Notes under the pieces: generated by a model
What the model was told of the DNA's origin: nothing
Seen by the model: only the letters and a program-made list of their open reading frames with translations
The model's database searches: none
Shown: positions 19,253 to 29,593 of the stretch, in pieces
Position numbering within the stretch: position 1 is the first letter of the stretch
How the letters are laid out: every line of letters begins with the position of its first letter
Position numbers and translations under genes: made by a program
DNA from: Mycobacterium gastri
GTDB taxonomy: Bacteria > Actinomycetota > Actinomycetes > Mycobacteriales > Mycobacteriaceae
DNA length: 64,000 bases
NCBI RefSeq assembly: GCF_002102175.1
Contig: NZ_LQOX01000109.1
Coordinates: 28,610 to 92,609, forward strand
Direction: 5' to 3'

Positions 19253-20494
19253 TTAAGGCGGCAGGTAAGGGGTTTCGGCCGGCCTTGGCGCCGCCGCCGC
19301 CGCACCGCGCGGTAACCCGATGGTGAACATGCTGAGCAGCGCAACCAACTGGATTGCGACCACCACCACGACCACCGTGCCGGTTGAGATCTCGTACAGC
19401 CAGCCGACGAGGGCGCCGCCGGCCGCGCTTGCCGCGCCCAGTCCGGCCGCGAACACGCCGTAAGCGCTGGCTCGCCGCGGGGCGGTGACCAGGTCGGCGA
19501 CCACGGCCCGCAACGTGGATTCCTGGATCCCCACGGCCGCACCCCACAACAGCGCGCCCACCACCACCATCGTGGCGTTGCCGCTGAAGGCGAACAATAC
19601 CACCATGCTCGACAGAAGCGGCAGTGCCGCAAGGCTTTTCCCGCCGAACCGGTCGTAGCTGTAGCCGGAAGCCAGTGCGGCCAGCGCATCAGCGGCCATC
19701 GCGGCGGCATAGACCACCGGCACCGCGGCAGCGCTCAGCAAACCGTGGGTGACCATGTGAAACGACAACAACCCGAACGTGGTGAAACCGGACATGGTGA
19801 TCGCGGTGAATCCGCAGTACAGCCAGAACCGCGGCGGCAACTCCCAGAACCGTTGTGCTGCAACACCATCGGTTGACACAGCGGAAGCCGCTGGGTCTTC
19901 ATAGGAGTCAGGATGCGGCACCCGGATTCGCAGCCACAGCAGCAGCGCCAGCGCCGCCGCACCGGGCAGCGCGAGCACGCCAAGCGCGGGGGCGTAGTCG
20001 TTGCCGGTGACGGCAAGCACCCCGGCCACGGTCAGCGGACCGATCACCGCCCCCACCTGGTCGAGGGCCTCGTGCACGGCAAAGCCGCGGCCCCGGCCGG
20101 TGACACTGGCGGCGTGCGACAGCAACGTGTCCTTGGCGGGACTGCGCACCGCCTTGCCGACCCGCTCGGCGATCACCAAGCTGCAGGCCACCCACAACGC
20201 GCTCGCGACTCCCAGTAGCGGAACCGTGATCAGCGTCAGCGCGTAGCCCGCGACCGTCCACGCCCAGAACCGTCGGGTTCGATCTGCCAGCGGACCCGAC
20301 ACCAACCGCAGCGCCAACGCGGCGGCCTCGCCGATGCCGGTCACCACGCCGACCACCAGTCCGGTCGCACCCAGGGACGCCAGCAGCGGACCGGTGATCG
20401 ACCGCGCGCCCTCGTAGACGAAGTCGGCGAGCAGGCTGACCACGCCGAACACCGCCACGAAGCGCCACGCACTCAACGCTGACCGGCTTCGCAC
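19253..20494 (-). CDS. MFS transporter (Rv2265-like)
   Basis: A 413-residue integral membrane protein with about 12 hydrophobic segments and MFS loop motifs (G-P-L-A-D-R-T-R-R-F after TM2; Y-D-R-F-G-G-K-S in the second half). Starting at GTG 20494 puts R-S-R-S-A-L-S-A-W-R-F-V-A-V-F at the N-terminus, as in Rv2265. The frame stays open far upstream but without homologous sequence. It is divergent from the reductase gene at 20555, with 60 bases between. The transported compound is unknown. Confidence 0.87.
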   Translation of the reverse strand: MRSRSALSAWRFVAVFGVVSLLADFVYEGARSITGPLLASLGATGLVVGVVTGIGEAAALALRLVSGPLADRTRRFWAWTVAGYALTLITVPLLGVASALWVACSLVIAERVGKAVRSPAKDTLLSHAASVTGRGRGFAVHEALDQVGAVIGPLTVAGVLAVTGNDYAPALGVLALPGAAALALLLWLRIRVPHPDSYEDPAASAVSTDGVAAQRFWELPPRFWLYCGFTAITMSGFTTFGLLSFHMVTHGLLSAAAVPVVYAAAMAADALAALASGYSYDRFGGKSLAALPLLSSMVVLFAFSGNATMVVVGALLWGAAVGIQESTLRAVVADLVTAPRRASAYGVFAAGLGAASAAGGALVGWLYEISTGTVVVVVVAIQLVALLSMFTIGLPRGAAAAAPRPAETPYLPP

Positions 20495-20554
20495 CGCTCC
20501 GATGCTAGAGGTGACGTCAACGCCCCCTAGGGTGAAGCCGGGAGGTGGCTGTTG

Positions 20555-21640
20555 ATGTCGCAACGGGACGTTAAGCGAATAGTCGTCTGGGGCACCGGCT
20601 TCGTCGGCAAGATGGTGATCGCCGAAATCGTCAAGCATCCGCTGTTCGAGCTGGTCGGGGTCGGCGTCAGCAACCCCGGCAAGGTCGGGCGCGACGTCGG
20701 CGACATCTGCGGGCTGCCCGGGCCGGTCGGCATCGTCGCCACCGACGACGTCGAGGCCCTGATCGCTCTCAAGCCTGACGCGTTGGTGCACTATGGACCG
20801 ACGGCGATGCAGGCCAACGCCAACATCGCGCTGATCACCCGGTTTCTGCGGGCCGGCATCGACGTGTGCTCGACCGCGATGACGCCGTGGATTTGGCCGA
20901 CGATGCACCTGAACCCGCCGCAATGGATCGCGCCCATCACCGAGGCGTGCGAGCTGGGGGAGTCGTCCTGTTTCACCACCGGCATCGACCCGGGATTCGC
21001 CAACGACCTGTTTCCCATGACTCTGATGGGGCTGTGTTCCGAGGTGCGGCGAGTGCGCGCTTCCGAGCTGCTGGACTACACCAACTACGAAGGCGACTAC
21101 GAGAAAGAAATGGGCATCGGGCGTGAGCCCGAATTCAGCCCGATCCTGGAAAACCGCGACGTGTTGATTTTCGCGTGGGGCGCCACCGTCCCGATGATCG
21201 CCCACGCCGCCGGGATCATGCTCGACGAGATCACCACCACCTGGGACAAGTGGGTGACGCCGACCGAGCGTTACTCGGTGAAGGGCGCCATCTTGCCGGG
21301 CCAGGTCGCCGCCGTCCGCTTCACCATCAACGGCATCTACCGGGGCGAGACGCGCATTCAACTCGAGCACGTCAACCGCATCGGCCGCGACGCCGCGCCC
21401 GACTGGCCCTCCGGTCACGACGACGACGTCTACCGGGTGGACATCGACGGAACCCCCAGCATCTTCCAGGAAACCGCGTTCCGGTTCGCCGACGGCTCGG
21501 GCCGGGATGCGGCCACCGCCGGGTGCCTGGCGACCGGGATGCGGGCGCTCAACGCCGTCCCGGCCGTCAACGACCTGTCTCCGGGCTGGGTCACCGCGCT
21601 GGACCTGCCACTGATTCCCGGCGCGGGCACCATCCGCTGA
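20555..21640 (+). CDS. NAD(P)-dependent reductase, dihydrodipicolinate reductase-like
   Basis: A 361-residue Rossmann enzyme with G-T-G-F-V-G-K at about 13-19 and the long C-terminal domain seen in mycobacterial proteins annotated as DapB-like (2,4-diaminopentanoate dehydrogenase-like). It is longer than true DapB (~245) and lacks that enzyme's active-site signature, so it is not the lysine-pathway enzyme. GGAGGT lies 9 bases before the ATG at 20555, which is preferred over the adjacent TTG. Substrate unknown. Confidence 0.75.
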   Translation: MSQRDVKRIVVWGTGFVGKMVIAEIVKHPLFELVGVGVSNPGKVGRDVGDICGLPGPVGIVATDDVEALIALKPDALVHYGPTAMQANANIALITRFLRAGIDVCSTAMTPWIWPTMHLNPPQWIAPITEACELGESSCFTTGIDPGFANDLFPMTLMGLCSEVRRVRASELLDYTNYEGDYEKEMGIGREPEFSPILENRDVLIFAWGATVPMIAHAAGIMLDEITTTWDKWVTPTERYSVKGAILPGQVAAVRFTINGIYRGETRIQLEHVNRIGRDAAPDWPSGHDDDVYRVDIDGTPSIFQETAFRFADGSGRDAATAGCLATGMRALNAVPAVNDLSPGWVTALDLPLIPGAGTIR

Positions 21641-21752
21641 GCTATGTCGTTATACAGCTCGCGCATAGCCGGCGCAAAGAACGGCTATAGGTGTAGACGG
21701 CACAATTTCGGGTAGGCGGGCGCGGGGGCGCCCAGCCGGACGGGGACAAACC

Positions 21753-23582
21753 ATGGCAGAAGGACCACGGCCCGCACTGGGGCTGTCGATCGGTGCCACC
21801 GATCTGGCGGCGGTGACCGCCGACCACGCGATTACCCGCAAACCGGTGCTGACCTTGTATCGGCAGCGCCCGCCCGAGGTCGGACTGCCGTCGGAAAACC
21901 CGAGACTGGATCAGCCCGGCCTGGTCATGAGCGACTTCGTGGACCGGGTGGGGGACCCGGTCGGCATCGTCGCGGCCGACGGCTCGATGCACCGCAGCGA
22001 GGCTCTGGTGGTCGACAGTCTGCGTGCGCTGGCCTACACCGCCACCGGTGGGCGGGCCCTGCCCGACCATGTCGCGCTGACCTATCCCGCCCACTGGGGG
22101 ACGGCCGCGGTCGACGCGCTGGGTGCCGCGCTGAGCCGGGTGCCGGAATGGTCGCACGAAACCCAGCCACTGCTGATCCCCGACGCGGCGGCCGCGCTGT
22201 TCGCGATGCGGGCCAACCCCGGCATACCGGCCCGCGGCATCGTCGCGGTCTGCGACTTCGGCGGCAGCGGGACCAGCATCACGCTGGTCGATGCGGCCGG
22301 CGATTATCAGCCGGTCGCCGCGACGGTGCGGCATCGAGACTTCTCCGGTGATCTGATCGATCGGGCGCTACTGACATACGTGATGTCGGAAATGCCGGCC
22401 ACCGGTTCGTTCGACCCGTCCGGGACGGCGGCCATCGGCTCGTTGAACCGGCTGCGGATCGAATGCCGCAACGCCAAGGAGCGGCTCTCCCACAGCACGG
22501 TGACCACCTTGGCCGACGAGTTGCCGGGGATGCATGGCGAAATCCGGCTCACCCGAAACGAGCTCGACGAGACGATCCGCGAGGCGTTGGACGGTGTCGC
22601 TCTCGTTGTGGAGCAAACGTTGGTGCGCAACGGAATTCATCCGGCGGACCTGGTCGCGATCGTTTCCGTCGGGGGTGGGGCCAACATCGCGTCGGTCACC
22701 ACGACGCTGTCGGGTCGATTCGGAGTACCGGTGGTCACGGCGCCGCGCCCGCAGCTGACAGCCGCTATCGGTGCGGCGTTGCGGGCGGCCCGAGGGCCGG
22801 CCGATACCAGTGCGACGGTGTTGACCTCGGCCCCGGCGGTCGCCGCGACGGCACTGGCGCCGCTGGCCCCCCCGGCACCGGGTGGCGCGGATGCGCCCGC
22901 GTCGGCATTGCAGCCCGCGCTGGCCTGGTCGGAGGCCGACGATGATTCCCGCGTCATGCCCGTGCCCGGTGACGCCTATGCGGATGCCGGCGGTTCCGGC
23001 TACACCTCTGCCCGCCCGCAGTTGGCGTTCGATCATGACACGCCCGCGGAGTCGAAGCCTGAGCCGCCGGTCATCCCGTGGTATCGCCTGCCGGCGGTGA
23101 TCATCGTCAGCACGGTCGTCGCGGTGCTGCTGGTCGGCACCGCGGTGGCGATCGCGCTGGGCTCCAATGACAAGCCCGCGACACGGTCGCCAGGGGTGAG
23201 CCCGGCCCCGACTACTTCCGCACCTGCCCCGCCGCCGCCAACCGGGGGGAGCCCGGAGCCGGCGCTGCCAACGCAACCGCAAGGTACCCACGAGCCGGCG
23301 CCGCAAGCGCCGCCACCGCCGCCGCCGTCGACGGCGCCCCCGCCTACCACCAAAACAACACCACCGCCTCCGACGACGACCCCACCGCCGGCAAGCACGA
23401 CGCCTCCGACGACGGCGCCTCCTACGACCACCCAGCCGCCCGCGACCACCCAGCCGCCGGCCACCACGCAGGCACCGCCTACCCAGCAAGCGCCGGCGGT
23501 GCCGCAGATACCCCCGATTCCGGCGATCCCGCAGATTCCCGGCATCGGTTTCCCGCAGATACCCCAGGTTCCCGGGCTCTAG
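21753..23582 (+). CDS. Hsp70-like/actin-fold protein with TM and Pro-rich tail (Rv2264c-like)
   Basis: A 609-residue protein. Residues 1-345 look like a degenerate Hsp70 nucleotide-binding domain (G-L-S-I-G-A-T-D-L near the start, V-A-V-C-D-F-G-G-S-G-T-S phosphate loop, V-S-V-G-G-G-A-N adenosine motif). Then come an Ala/Pro linker, a transmembrane helix (I-I-V-S-T-V-V-A-V-L-L-V-G-T) near 455, and an external tail of about 130 residues built from P-P-P-T-T and I-P-x-I-P repeats. This equals the Rv2264c layout. Function is unknown; it probably links a cytoplasmic ATPase fold to the cell wall. Confidence 0.88.
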   Translation: MAEGPRPALGLSIGATDLAAVTADHAITRKPVLTLYRQRPPEVGLPSENPRLDQPGLVMSDFVDRVGDPVGIVAADGSMHRSEALVVDSLRALAYTATGGRALPDHVALTYPAHWGTAAVDALGAALSRVPEWSHETQPLLIPDAAAALFAMRANPGIPARGIVAVCDFGGSGTSITLVDAAGDYQPVAATVRHRDFSGDLIDRALLTYVMSEMPATGSFDPSGTAAIGSLNRLRIECRNAKERLSHSTVTTLADELPGMHGEIRLTRNELDETIREALDGVALVVEQTLVRNGIHPADLVAIVSVGGGANIASVTTTLSGRFGVPVVTAPRPQLTAAIGAALRAARGPADTSATVLTSAPAVAATALAPLAPPAPGGADAPASALQPALAWSEADDDSRVMPVPGDAYADAGGSGYTSARPQLAFDHDTPAESKPEPPVIPWYRLPAVIIVSTVVAVLLVGTAVAIALGSNDKPATRSPGVSPAPTTSAPAPPPPTGGSPEPALPTQPQGTHEPAPQAPPPPPPSTAPPPTTKTTPPPPTTTPPPASTTPPTTAPPTTTQPPATTQPPATTQAPPTQQAPAVPQIPPIPAIPQIPGIGFPQIPQVPGL

Positions 23583-23607
23583 ACCCGGTCATCCCGCGCC
23601 AAGCGCC

Positions 23608-24000
23608 TCAGCCCGCCGTTGTCTCATCCCGGGCTGACTTGAGAACTTCTTCGTTGTAGGCCTTGTCCTTGTCCAGGTTCTCTGCGACCTTCTTGGCTTC
23701 GTCGTTTCTTTGTTGTCTGCCTTGGCTTTTGCCGCCGGCGCATCCGTGTCGTCGGCGTATCGCGGATGCCCGTTTTCGTCGAGCCAGTCGCCGACCGCCG
23801 TGCCGGTAATGATCCTGCCGGAGCCGGGCAACACCAACGTCGGCCGGTCCTCATAGGCCGTCATCATTTCGGCCGCGGTTTCTTTGGCTTCGTCGCTGGG
23901 TTCCGGTACCTCGGAAGTATTCGGTTCCTGCCGTCGCTGCTGCTGCCGGCCTATTGCCCGTGGTCGCTGCGGCCGCGGCCTGCTCGTCGTGCGCAGTCAT
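23608..24000 (-). pseudogene. Small conserved-looking gene broken by two frameshifts
   Basis: Three frames join into one plausible acidic protein of about 130 residues. It begins M-T-A-H-D-E-Q at ATG 24000. After a slip near 23930 it reads E-V-P-E-P-S-D-E-A-K-E-T-A-A-E-M and L-V-L-P-G-S-G-R-I-I-T-G-T-A-V-G-D-W-L-D. After a second slip near 23710 (an A-rich stretch) it reads N-D-E-A-K-K-V-A-E-N-L-D and D-E-T-T-A-G before TGA at 23608. Each piece is charged and protein-like only in its own frame. Real decay or sequencing slips could explain it; the family is unknown. Confidence 0.5.
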
Positions 24001-24190
24001 GCCCGTGCCCCTTTGCCGTTGCAGTTTGTGACCGACCCCTCAATTCCGGTTACCCAATGCAGCGCTGGATCGAAACGCCTGCCGGTACACACGTCGTCGT
24101 CCCCGCGACACTGCAGCCACACGCACGACACGCCGATGGCCGTGGCAGTGGCTGCAGTCTCGATGAACAACCGAGACCGGTTCCGGCCTG

Positions 24191-25144
24191 TCAGGCCGGC
24201 GTCGGATAGCTGACCCCCGTGAGACGCTCGGAAACCTCCCAGAGACGTCGGCAGTCAGCATCGTTGCGGGCCCGGGCGGGCACCTTGGCCTCCGTGACGC
24301 CGCCGCCGGCTGCCTCGTAAAAGCCCCGGGGGCCGTAGAACACCCCGCCCTCAGCCTGCGGGGTGGCGGCCGCATACAGCGCGGGCAGTATCCCCTCGTC
24401 GATCTCCTGCCAAAAGAACGGAGTCCAACGCCACGACGCCTGGTACAGCCGCTGCATCAGCGCCGGCTTCTCCCGGCCATGCGAAGGTCCGCTGATCTGC
24501 AGGTTGGTCTTGGTCAACCCGGGGTGCGCGGCATTGGACATGATGCCCCAGCCGGCCTCGCGGCTTCGGCGGTCCAGCTCTCGCGCGAACATCAGCACCG
24601 CCAACTTCGACTGTCCGTAGGCCGTCATGGGGGCGTAGGACTTTTCGAACTGCAAGTCGTCGAAGTGGACACGGCCGCGCCGTGCCGCCAAGCTGCTCAG
24701 CGAGACCACCCGCGCGGCCGTCGCCGCGCGCAGCAGCGGCAGCACCTGGGCGGTCAGCGCGAAGTGACCGAGATGGTTGCTGCCGAACTGCAATTCGAAG
24801 CCGTCGGCGGTGGTGTCGCGTTCGGGTGGGGTCATGACGCCGGCGTTGTTGATCAGAATGTCGATCGGGCGGCCTTCGGAGTTCAATTGCTCACCCAACT
24901 CGGCGACGGAGGACAACGACGACAGGTCGAGTGCCCTGATGGTCAGCTTGGCGTCGGGAACCGCGGTGCGGATCTGCTCGATCGCAGCCTCGCCCTTGGC
25001 GCGGTTGCGGATTGCCATCACCACCTCGGCGCCGGACGCCGAGAGCCGTCGGGCCAGCCCGAACCCGAGCCCGCTGTTGGCGCCGGTGACGACGGCGAGC
25101 TTCCCGGACAGATCGGGCACCGTGGCGATCAGATCGTTAGCCAT
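24191..25144 (-). CDS. Short-chain dehydrogenase/reductase (Rv2263-like)
   Basis: A 317-residue SDR. Cofactor motif [10 protein letters not shown] near residues 18-27, N-N-A-G-V near 97, catalytic Ser in V-V-S-L-S-S-L, and Y-G-Q-S-K (YxxxK). It is longer than the classical 250 residues and resembles the retinol-dehydrogenase-like group that includes Rv2263. A strong AAGGAG site precedes the ATG at 25144; longer readings upstream are not homologous. Divergent from the Lnt-like gene, 70 bases apart. Confidence 0.88.
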   Translation of the reverse strand: MANDLIATVPDLSGKLAVVTGANSGLGFGLARRLSASGAEVVMAIRNRAKGEAAIEQIRTAVPDAKLTIRALDLSSLSSVAELGEQLNSEGRPIDILINNAGVMTPPERDTTADGFELQFGSNHLGHFALTAQVLPLLRAATAARVVSLSSLAARRGRVHFDDLQFEKSYAPMTAYGQSKLAVLMFARELDRRSREAGWGIMSNAAHPGLTKTNLQISGPSHGREKPALMQRLYQASWRWTPFFWQEIDEGILPALYAAATPQAEGGVFYGPRGFYEAAGGGVTEAKVPARARNDADCRRLWEVSERLTGVSYPTPA

Positions 25145-25214
25145 GCGTTTCACTCCTTTCCGGTGGCGCCTGTCTAGTGTCCTCTTTCCCTCGCCGTCGC
25201 AGAATCCGACCGGC

Positions 25215-26726
25215 ATGCTGAACACCATGGCCCTCCATTTGGGAACGTGCCGGCGGCGCGTCCCCGGATGGGCGGCGGCGTTGGTCTTGGGCGCGCTACC
25301 GGCGCTGGCTTTCCCGGCGCCATCGTGGTGGTGGCTGGCGTGGTTCGCGGTGGTGCCGCTGCTGCTGGCGGTGCGGGCCGCGGCCACATCGTGGGACGGC
25401 GCCGTGCGGGCCTGCTGGGGTGTCGGCGGGTTTGTGCTGACCACTCAATACTGGCTGGCGACCAGCACCGGACCGCTGTTGGTGGTGTACGCCATGGGCC
25501 TGGGTGCCCTGTGGCTGCCGTGGGGATGGATCGCCCACCGGCTGCTGTCGGCGCCGATGACCGCCGGCCGCATGGCTGCGGCGGTGGTGGTGCTGCCCAG
25601 CGCGTGGGTGGCGGCCGAAGCGGTGCGGGCGTGGCCCCCGTTGGGCGGTCCGTGGGCGCTCTTGGGCGCGTCGCAGTGGAATCAGCCCGTCACCCTGGCC
25701 TCGGCATCGCTGGGCGGAGTGTGGCTGACGAGCTTCCTGATGGTCGCTGCCAATGCCGCCATCGCCGTCGCGATCGTGTACCACGGCCCGATGGGGCTGG
25801 TCGCGCTGGGGTGTGCGGTGGCATGCGCGGGACTCGGACCGGCGTGGTATCTGCTGGGCCCGGCGCCCGCCTCCGGTCCGACGGTGCGAGTCGCGCTGGT
25901 ACAGCCCGGCGACATCGACGATGCGACCGCCCGTGCGGCGGCCAGTGAGGCGATCACGGCCACCCTCGTAGGCCAGCGGGTGGACTTGGTGGTCTGGGGC
26001 GAAAGCAGCGTGGGGCAGGATCTCACCGGACATCCCGAGGTGCTGGCCCGGCTGGCGGAGTTGTCGCGGCGGGTGGGCGCCGAGCTGCTGGTCAACGTCG
26101 ATGCGGCAGCGCCGGGCGGGGGCATCTACAAGTCGTCGGTACTCGTGGGTGCGGGCGGAGTGCTCGGCATCTACCACAAGACCCGTCTGGTGCCGTTCGG
26201 CGAATATGTGCCGCTGCGGCCGCTGGTCGGCTGGGTCACCCGCCACAGCAAGGCCGCCGCCGAAGACCGGAAGCGGGGACCGGGGCCGGTGGTGCTGTCT
26301 GCCGGTGGTCTCGATATCGGGCCGTTGATCAGCTATGAGGCGACGTTTTCCGATCTGGCGCGGCGCGAAGCACTGCTGGGGGCCGAGCTGTTGGCGTATC
26401 AGAGTTCCACCTCGACGTTTCAAGGCAGTTGGGCGCAGCCGCAATTGGCCACGCAGCCCGCGGTACGTGCGGTCGAGGCGGGCCGCCCGGCGGTGCACGC
26501 CGGGTTGTCCGGCGACAGTTCGGCTTTCGACGTCCGGGGGCACCGGCTGGCGTGGTGCCCGTCGGATTTCCGGGGGGCCGTAGTGGTCAGCGTTCCGTTG
26601 GGCTCAAGCACCACGGTGTACCAACGGCTGGGGGATTGGGTGCCGGTGACCGCGTTTGTGGTGCTTACCGGTGTTGTGGTCGTCGCGATGCTTCGTGCCC
26701 GTCGGCGTGCCAAACTGCGTGGATGA
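25215..26726 (+). CDS. Apolipoprotein N-acyltransferase-like protein, full length, catalytic Cys replaced
   Basis: A 503-residue protein: a set of N-terminal membrane helices (to about residue 205), a nitrilase-fold periplasmic domain, and a final helix ([12 protein letters not shown]). This is the architecture of E. coli Lnt, which adds the third acyl chain to lipoproteins. The Glu (V-V-W-G-E-S) and Lys ([12 protein letters not shown]) of the triad are present. At the position of the nucleophile Cys (E. coli I-C-Y-E) this protein reads I-S-Y-E. M. tuberculosis has this gene split as Rv2262c/Rv2261c; here it is one frame. Start ATG 25215, or ATG 25227. Enzymatic activity as an Lnt is doubtful. 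Confidence 0.85.
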   Translation: MLNTMALHLGTCRRRVPGWAAALVLGALPALAFPAPSWWWLAWFAVVPLLLAVRAAATSWDGAVRACWGVGGFVLTTQYWLATSTGPLLVVYAMGLGALWLPWGWIAHRLLSAPMTAGRMAAAVVVLPSAWVAAEAVRAWPPLGGPWALLGASQWNQPVTLASASLGGVWLTSFLMVAANAAIAVAIVYHGPMGLVALGCAVACAGLGPAWYLLGPAPASGPTVRVALVQPGDIDDATARAAASEAITATLVGQRVDLVVWGESSVGQDLTGHPEVLARLAELSRRVGAELLVNVDAAAPGGGIYKSSVLVGAGGVLGIYHKTRLVPFGEYVPLRPLVGWVTRHSKAAAEDRKRGPGPVVLSAGGLDIGPLISYEATFSDLARREALLGAELLAYQSSTSTFQGSWAQPQLATQPAVRAVEAGRPAVHAGLSGDSSAFDVRGHRLAWCPSDFRGAVVVSVPLGSSTTVYQRLGDWVPVTAFVVLTGVVVVAMLRARRRAKLRG

Positions 26727-27427
26727 ACAGCAGACGGGCCGCCAAGATTTCGCTGACCCTGGCCATCGCGATGTTGGTGGTGTCGGTGGCCGGCTTCATC
26801 ACCACGTTGGTGCTCAACGCATTCTTTCTGGACAAGTACAACGCTTACGGCGAAGTGCCCGTCCCCGGATCGGGCAGCGTCCACCTGCCGGCCGGGGAGG
26901 TCAACGTCAGCCTGCACACCGTGGTCATCGGCGGCACCAACGGCACCGGCCTGCCCGTGCCGCCGCTGGGCATCTCGATCGACCCGCCCGAGGGCGTGCC
27001 ACAACCGCGGGTCACCGAAAGTATCGGCAGCACAACCACGGTCAACAACGACGCGCATGTGCGGGTGTGGATTGTCCAGGTTCCGGTCGAAGGCACCTAC
27101 CGCGTGACGACCGAGGGCCAGGTCGGCGGATACATCAACCCGCGACTGGCTTTCGGTCACCAGAGCTCCTACGGCTATCTGGTATGGGTATTCGTCGCCG
27201 TCTTCGTCGTCGGCCTGGGGGATCTGGCCTTGTCGGTGATATGGCTGAGTCGCAGCCGGCCTACCGTGGTATCGCCGACTTGGTCGGCGCCTGTCGAACC
27301 CAGCGAGCCCAGCGCCGAAGGAGTTAAGCTTGAGCGGCTCAAAACCATTGCGGCTCTGCGTGATTCAGGGGCACTGACCGAAAGCGAGTTCCAGGCCGAG
27401 AAGCGCCGGATTCTTCAGGGGCACTGA
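26723..27427 (+). CDS. Membrane protein with C-terminal SHOCT motif
   Basis: A 234-residue protein coupled to the Lnt-like gene by an ATGA overlap. One TM helix near 10-30, a predicted external domain of about 120 residues (H-L-P-A-G-E-V-N-V-S-L), a second TM near 155-175, then a linker and a SHOCT motif at the end (L-x-x-I-A-A-L-R-D-S-G-A-L-T-E-x-E-F-Q-x-x-K). SHOCT motifs are short C-terminal helices found on many bacterial proteins. Function unknown; co-expression with the Lnt-like protein suggests envelope work. Confidence 0.75.
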   Translation: MNSRRAAKISLTLAIAMLVVSVAGFITTLVLNAFFLDKYNAYGEVPVPGSGSVHLPAGEVNVSLHTVVIGGTNGTGLPVPPLGISIDPPEGVPQPRVTESIGSTTTVNNDAHVRVWIVQVPVEGTYRVTTEGQVGGYINPRLAFGHQSSYGYLVWVFVAVFVVGLGDLALSVIWLSRSRPTVVSPTWSAPVEPSEPSAEGVKLERLKTIAALRDSGALTESEFQAEKRRILQGH

Positions 27428-27435
27428 CCGGCCCT

Positions 27436-28053
27436 TCAGCGACCGCGGGCAACCCATTGCTCGTAGTGGACGATCTCGTCGCCGATCGTGGTGCTGTCGC
27501 CGTGACCGGTATACACGACGGTGTCGCCGGGTAACGCCCCGAGCCGTTGCGAGATCGACCGCAGAATCGTGGGGAAGTCGGAAAACGAGCGTCCGGTTGC
27601 CCCGGGTCCGCCGGCGAAGAGGGTGTCACCGCTGAATACGACACCCAGCTCCGGCGCATACCAGCACACCGATCCCGGTGAATGGCCCGGGGTATGTAGC
27701 GCACGCAACTCCGTCCCGGCCACACGCAGCGCCTCTTCGTCGTCGACCGCGCGAAAGTCTTTGTCCGGGTGCGTCATTTGCCACAGCACGTCGTCGCCGG
27801 GGTGCAGTAGCACCGGCGCGTCCAGCGTCTGGCCGAGTTGGGGAGCCACCGTCACGTGGTCGTTGTGGCCATGCGTGCACACCACCGCCACCACATTGCG
27901 GCCCCGGACCGCCTCGATGATCGGAGCCGCGTCATGGGCGGCGTCGAAAACCACGACCTCGGAGTCGTCGCCGACCAGCCAGATGTTGTTGTCGACTTCC
28001 CAACTGCCGCCGTCGAGTTCGAAAGTCCCATGGGTGACGACGCGCTCGATCAC
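27436..28053 (-). CDS. Metallo-beta-lactamase-fold hydrolase (Rv2260-like)
   Basis: A 205-residue MBL-fold enzyme with T-H-G-H-N-D-H, the later H-T-P-G-H, G-D-T-L-F and C-terminal T-G-H-G-D, i.e. all metal ligands of the glyoxalase II-like group. It starts at a GTG that overlaps the mscR stop by 4 bases. Linkage to mscR suggests hydrolysis of the S-formylmycothiol thioester made by MscR; this is inferred from context. Confidence 0.87.
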   Translation of the reverse strand: MIERVVTHGTFELDGGSWEVDNNIWLVGDDSEVVVFDAAHDAAPIIEAVRGRNVVAVVCTHGHNDHVTVAPQLGQTLDAPVLLHPGDDVLWQMTHPDKDFRAVDDEEALRVAGTELRALHTPGHSPGSVCWYAPELGVVFSGDTLFAGGPGATGRSFSDFPTILRSISQRLGALPGDTVVYTGHGDSTTIGDEIVHYEQWVARGR

Positions 28054-29135
28054 AGCATCACCACCGAGCGCAGCACCTTGCCGTCGTGCATCTTGTGGAA
28101 TGCCTCCTCGACGTCGCCGAGCCCGATTCGTTCGGAGACGAACTTGTCCAGTGGAAGCCGGCCCTGCAGGTAGAGGTCGACCAGGGTGGGGAAGTCGCGT
28201 TCGGGTAGGCAGTCGCCGTACCACGAGGACTTCAACGCTCCGCCGTGGGAGAAGAAGTCCAGCAGCGGCATCTCCAGCCGCATTTCGGGCGTGGGCACGC
28301 CCACCAGTACGAGGGTTCCGGCCAGGTCGCGCCCATAGAACGCCTGTTTCCAGGTTTCGGGCCGGCCGACGGCGTCGATCACCACGTTGGCGCCGAAGCC
28401 GTCGGTGAGGTCCTGGATGGTTGCGACGACGTCGGTTTCGCGGGCGTTGACGGTGTGGGTGGCGCCGAATTCGCGGGCCCACGCCAGCTTGGTGTCGTCG
28501 GTGTCGACGGCGATGATCTGCTTGGCTCCGACCAGCGCGGCGCCGGCGATCGCGGCGTCACCCACCCCGCCGCAGCCGATCACCGCCACGGTGTCATCGC
28601 GGGTAACCCCGCCGGTGTTGATCGCGGCACCGATGCCGGCCATCACTCCGCAGCCCAGCAGACCGGCCACGGCGGGATCGGCTGCCGGATCGACTTTGGT
28701 GCATTGACCGGAGTGCACCAGCGTCTTGTCGGCGAACGCGCCGATGCCCAGCGCGGGGGTCAGTTCGGTGCCGTCGGTCAGCGTCATCTTCTGTTCGGCA
28801 TTGAAGGTGTCGAAGCAGTAGTGGGGTCGACCGCGTTTACACGCCCGGCACTGACCACACACGGCGCGCCAGTTCAGGATCACGAAATCGCCTGGCTCGA
28901 CCGTGGTCACCCCAGGGCCGACCGCTTCCACGGTGCCCGCGGCCTCGTGGCCCAGCAGGAACGGGTATTCGTCGTTGATGCCGCCCTCGCGGTAGGTCAG
29001 ATCGGTGTGGCACACCCCGCAGGCGCTGATGTCGACGACGACCTCGCCGGGCCCGGGCTCTGGGACGATGATGTCCACCAATTCAACGGGCTCACCCTTT
29101 TTTCGTGAAATCACGCCGCGCACTGTCTGATTCAT
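28050..29135 (-). CDS. mscR: S-nitrosomycothiol reductase / mycothiol-dependent formaldehyde dehydrogenase
   Basis: A 361-residue class III zinc alcohol dehydrogenase, equal in length to MscR (Rv2259). Catalytic zinc ligands sit in G-V-C-H-T-D and G-H-E; the structural zinc site is C-G-Q-C-R-A-C followed by C after seven residues; NAD binding is G-C-G-G-V-G-D. The enzyme oxidises S-hydroxymethylmycothiol (from formaldehyde) and reduces S-nitrosomycothiol. The downstream metallohydrolase overlaps it by 4 bases. Confidence 0.93.
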   Translation of the reverse strand: MNQTVRGVISRKKGEPVELVDIIVPEPGPGEVVVDISACGVCHTDLTYREGGINDEYPFLLGHEAAGTVEAVGPGVTTVEPGDFVILNWRAVCGQCRACKRGRPHYCFDTFNAEQKMTLTDGTELTPALGIGAFADKTLVHSGQCTKVDPAADPAVAGLLGCGVMAGIGAAINTGGVTRDDTVAVIGCGGVGDAAIAGAALVGAKQIIAVDTDDTKLAWAREFGATHTVNARETDVVATIQDLTDGFGANVVIDAVGRPETWKQAFYGRDLAGTLVLVGVPTPEMRLEMPLLDFFSHGGALKSSWYGDCLPERDFPTLVDLYLQGRLPLDKFVSERIGLGDVEEAFHKMHDGKVLRSVVML

Positions 29136-29308
29136 GGCCCCAACCTATAGCGTGCCGGACAAATTCAGGACGGGTGTTCGGCACCGGTGTTGTCCAGGGC
29201 CGGCGTCGAGAACTGAAAGACCACATTGCGTCCCCGGCGTCGGCGGCATCAGCGGGCTGCTGGTGGGGCTGGACGGATTTCGAGGCTCCGGCACCCATCA
29301 CGCCGTTG

Positions 29309-29531
29309 CACGCCGTGCAACAACAAGTAATGAATGCGATCAACCTGCCCTTCGAGTTGGCGACAAGGCGCCCGCTGATCGGCAACGGCACCCCCGGTCT
29401 GCCCGGCTCCGGCGGGACCGGTGGGATCGGCGGTGCGGGTGCGGTGGTGATCGGCAACGGCGGCAACGGCGCCAATGGCGGCAACGGAACCACCGCGGGC
29501 GGCGCCGGCACCGGCGGCACCGGCGCACGAT
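29309..29531 (+). pseudogene. PE_PGRS fragment
   Basis: This frame shows the PE_PGRS linker (N-A-I-N-L-P-F-E-L ... R-P-L-I-G-N-G) followed by Gly-rich [10 protein letters not shown] and N-G-G-N-G-A-N-G-G-N-G repeats, about 75 residues. There is no PE domain and no start codon of its own. It lies between mscR and the methyltransferase gene and is open in the methyltransferase's frame, so it could be read as an N-terminal extension. The rest of the 458-base gap (29136-29593) shows nothing else I recognise. Confidence 0.7.
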
Positions 29532-29593
29532 TGTCCAGAACCGTCTTCGCCTTGGACCAGAGCTCCAACCAGCCCCGTGTAGCGTCGCTGATC

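Noticed and set aside
23200..23480. Pro/Thr repeat region as possible tandem DNA repeat or CRISPR
   Set aside because: The units are degenerate Pro/Thr codons of the Rv2264c-like tail, without regular spacers. No CRISPR array is visible in the window.
22368..23489. Long minus-strand frame opposite the Hsp70-like gene
   Set aside because: Arg-rich antisense of Ala/Pro coding sequence; no start signal or family.
25296..26543. 415-codon minus-strand frame opposite the Lnt-like gene
   Set aside because: Gln/Arg/His-rich shadow; the plus strand has clear nitrilase-fold and membrane features.
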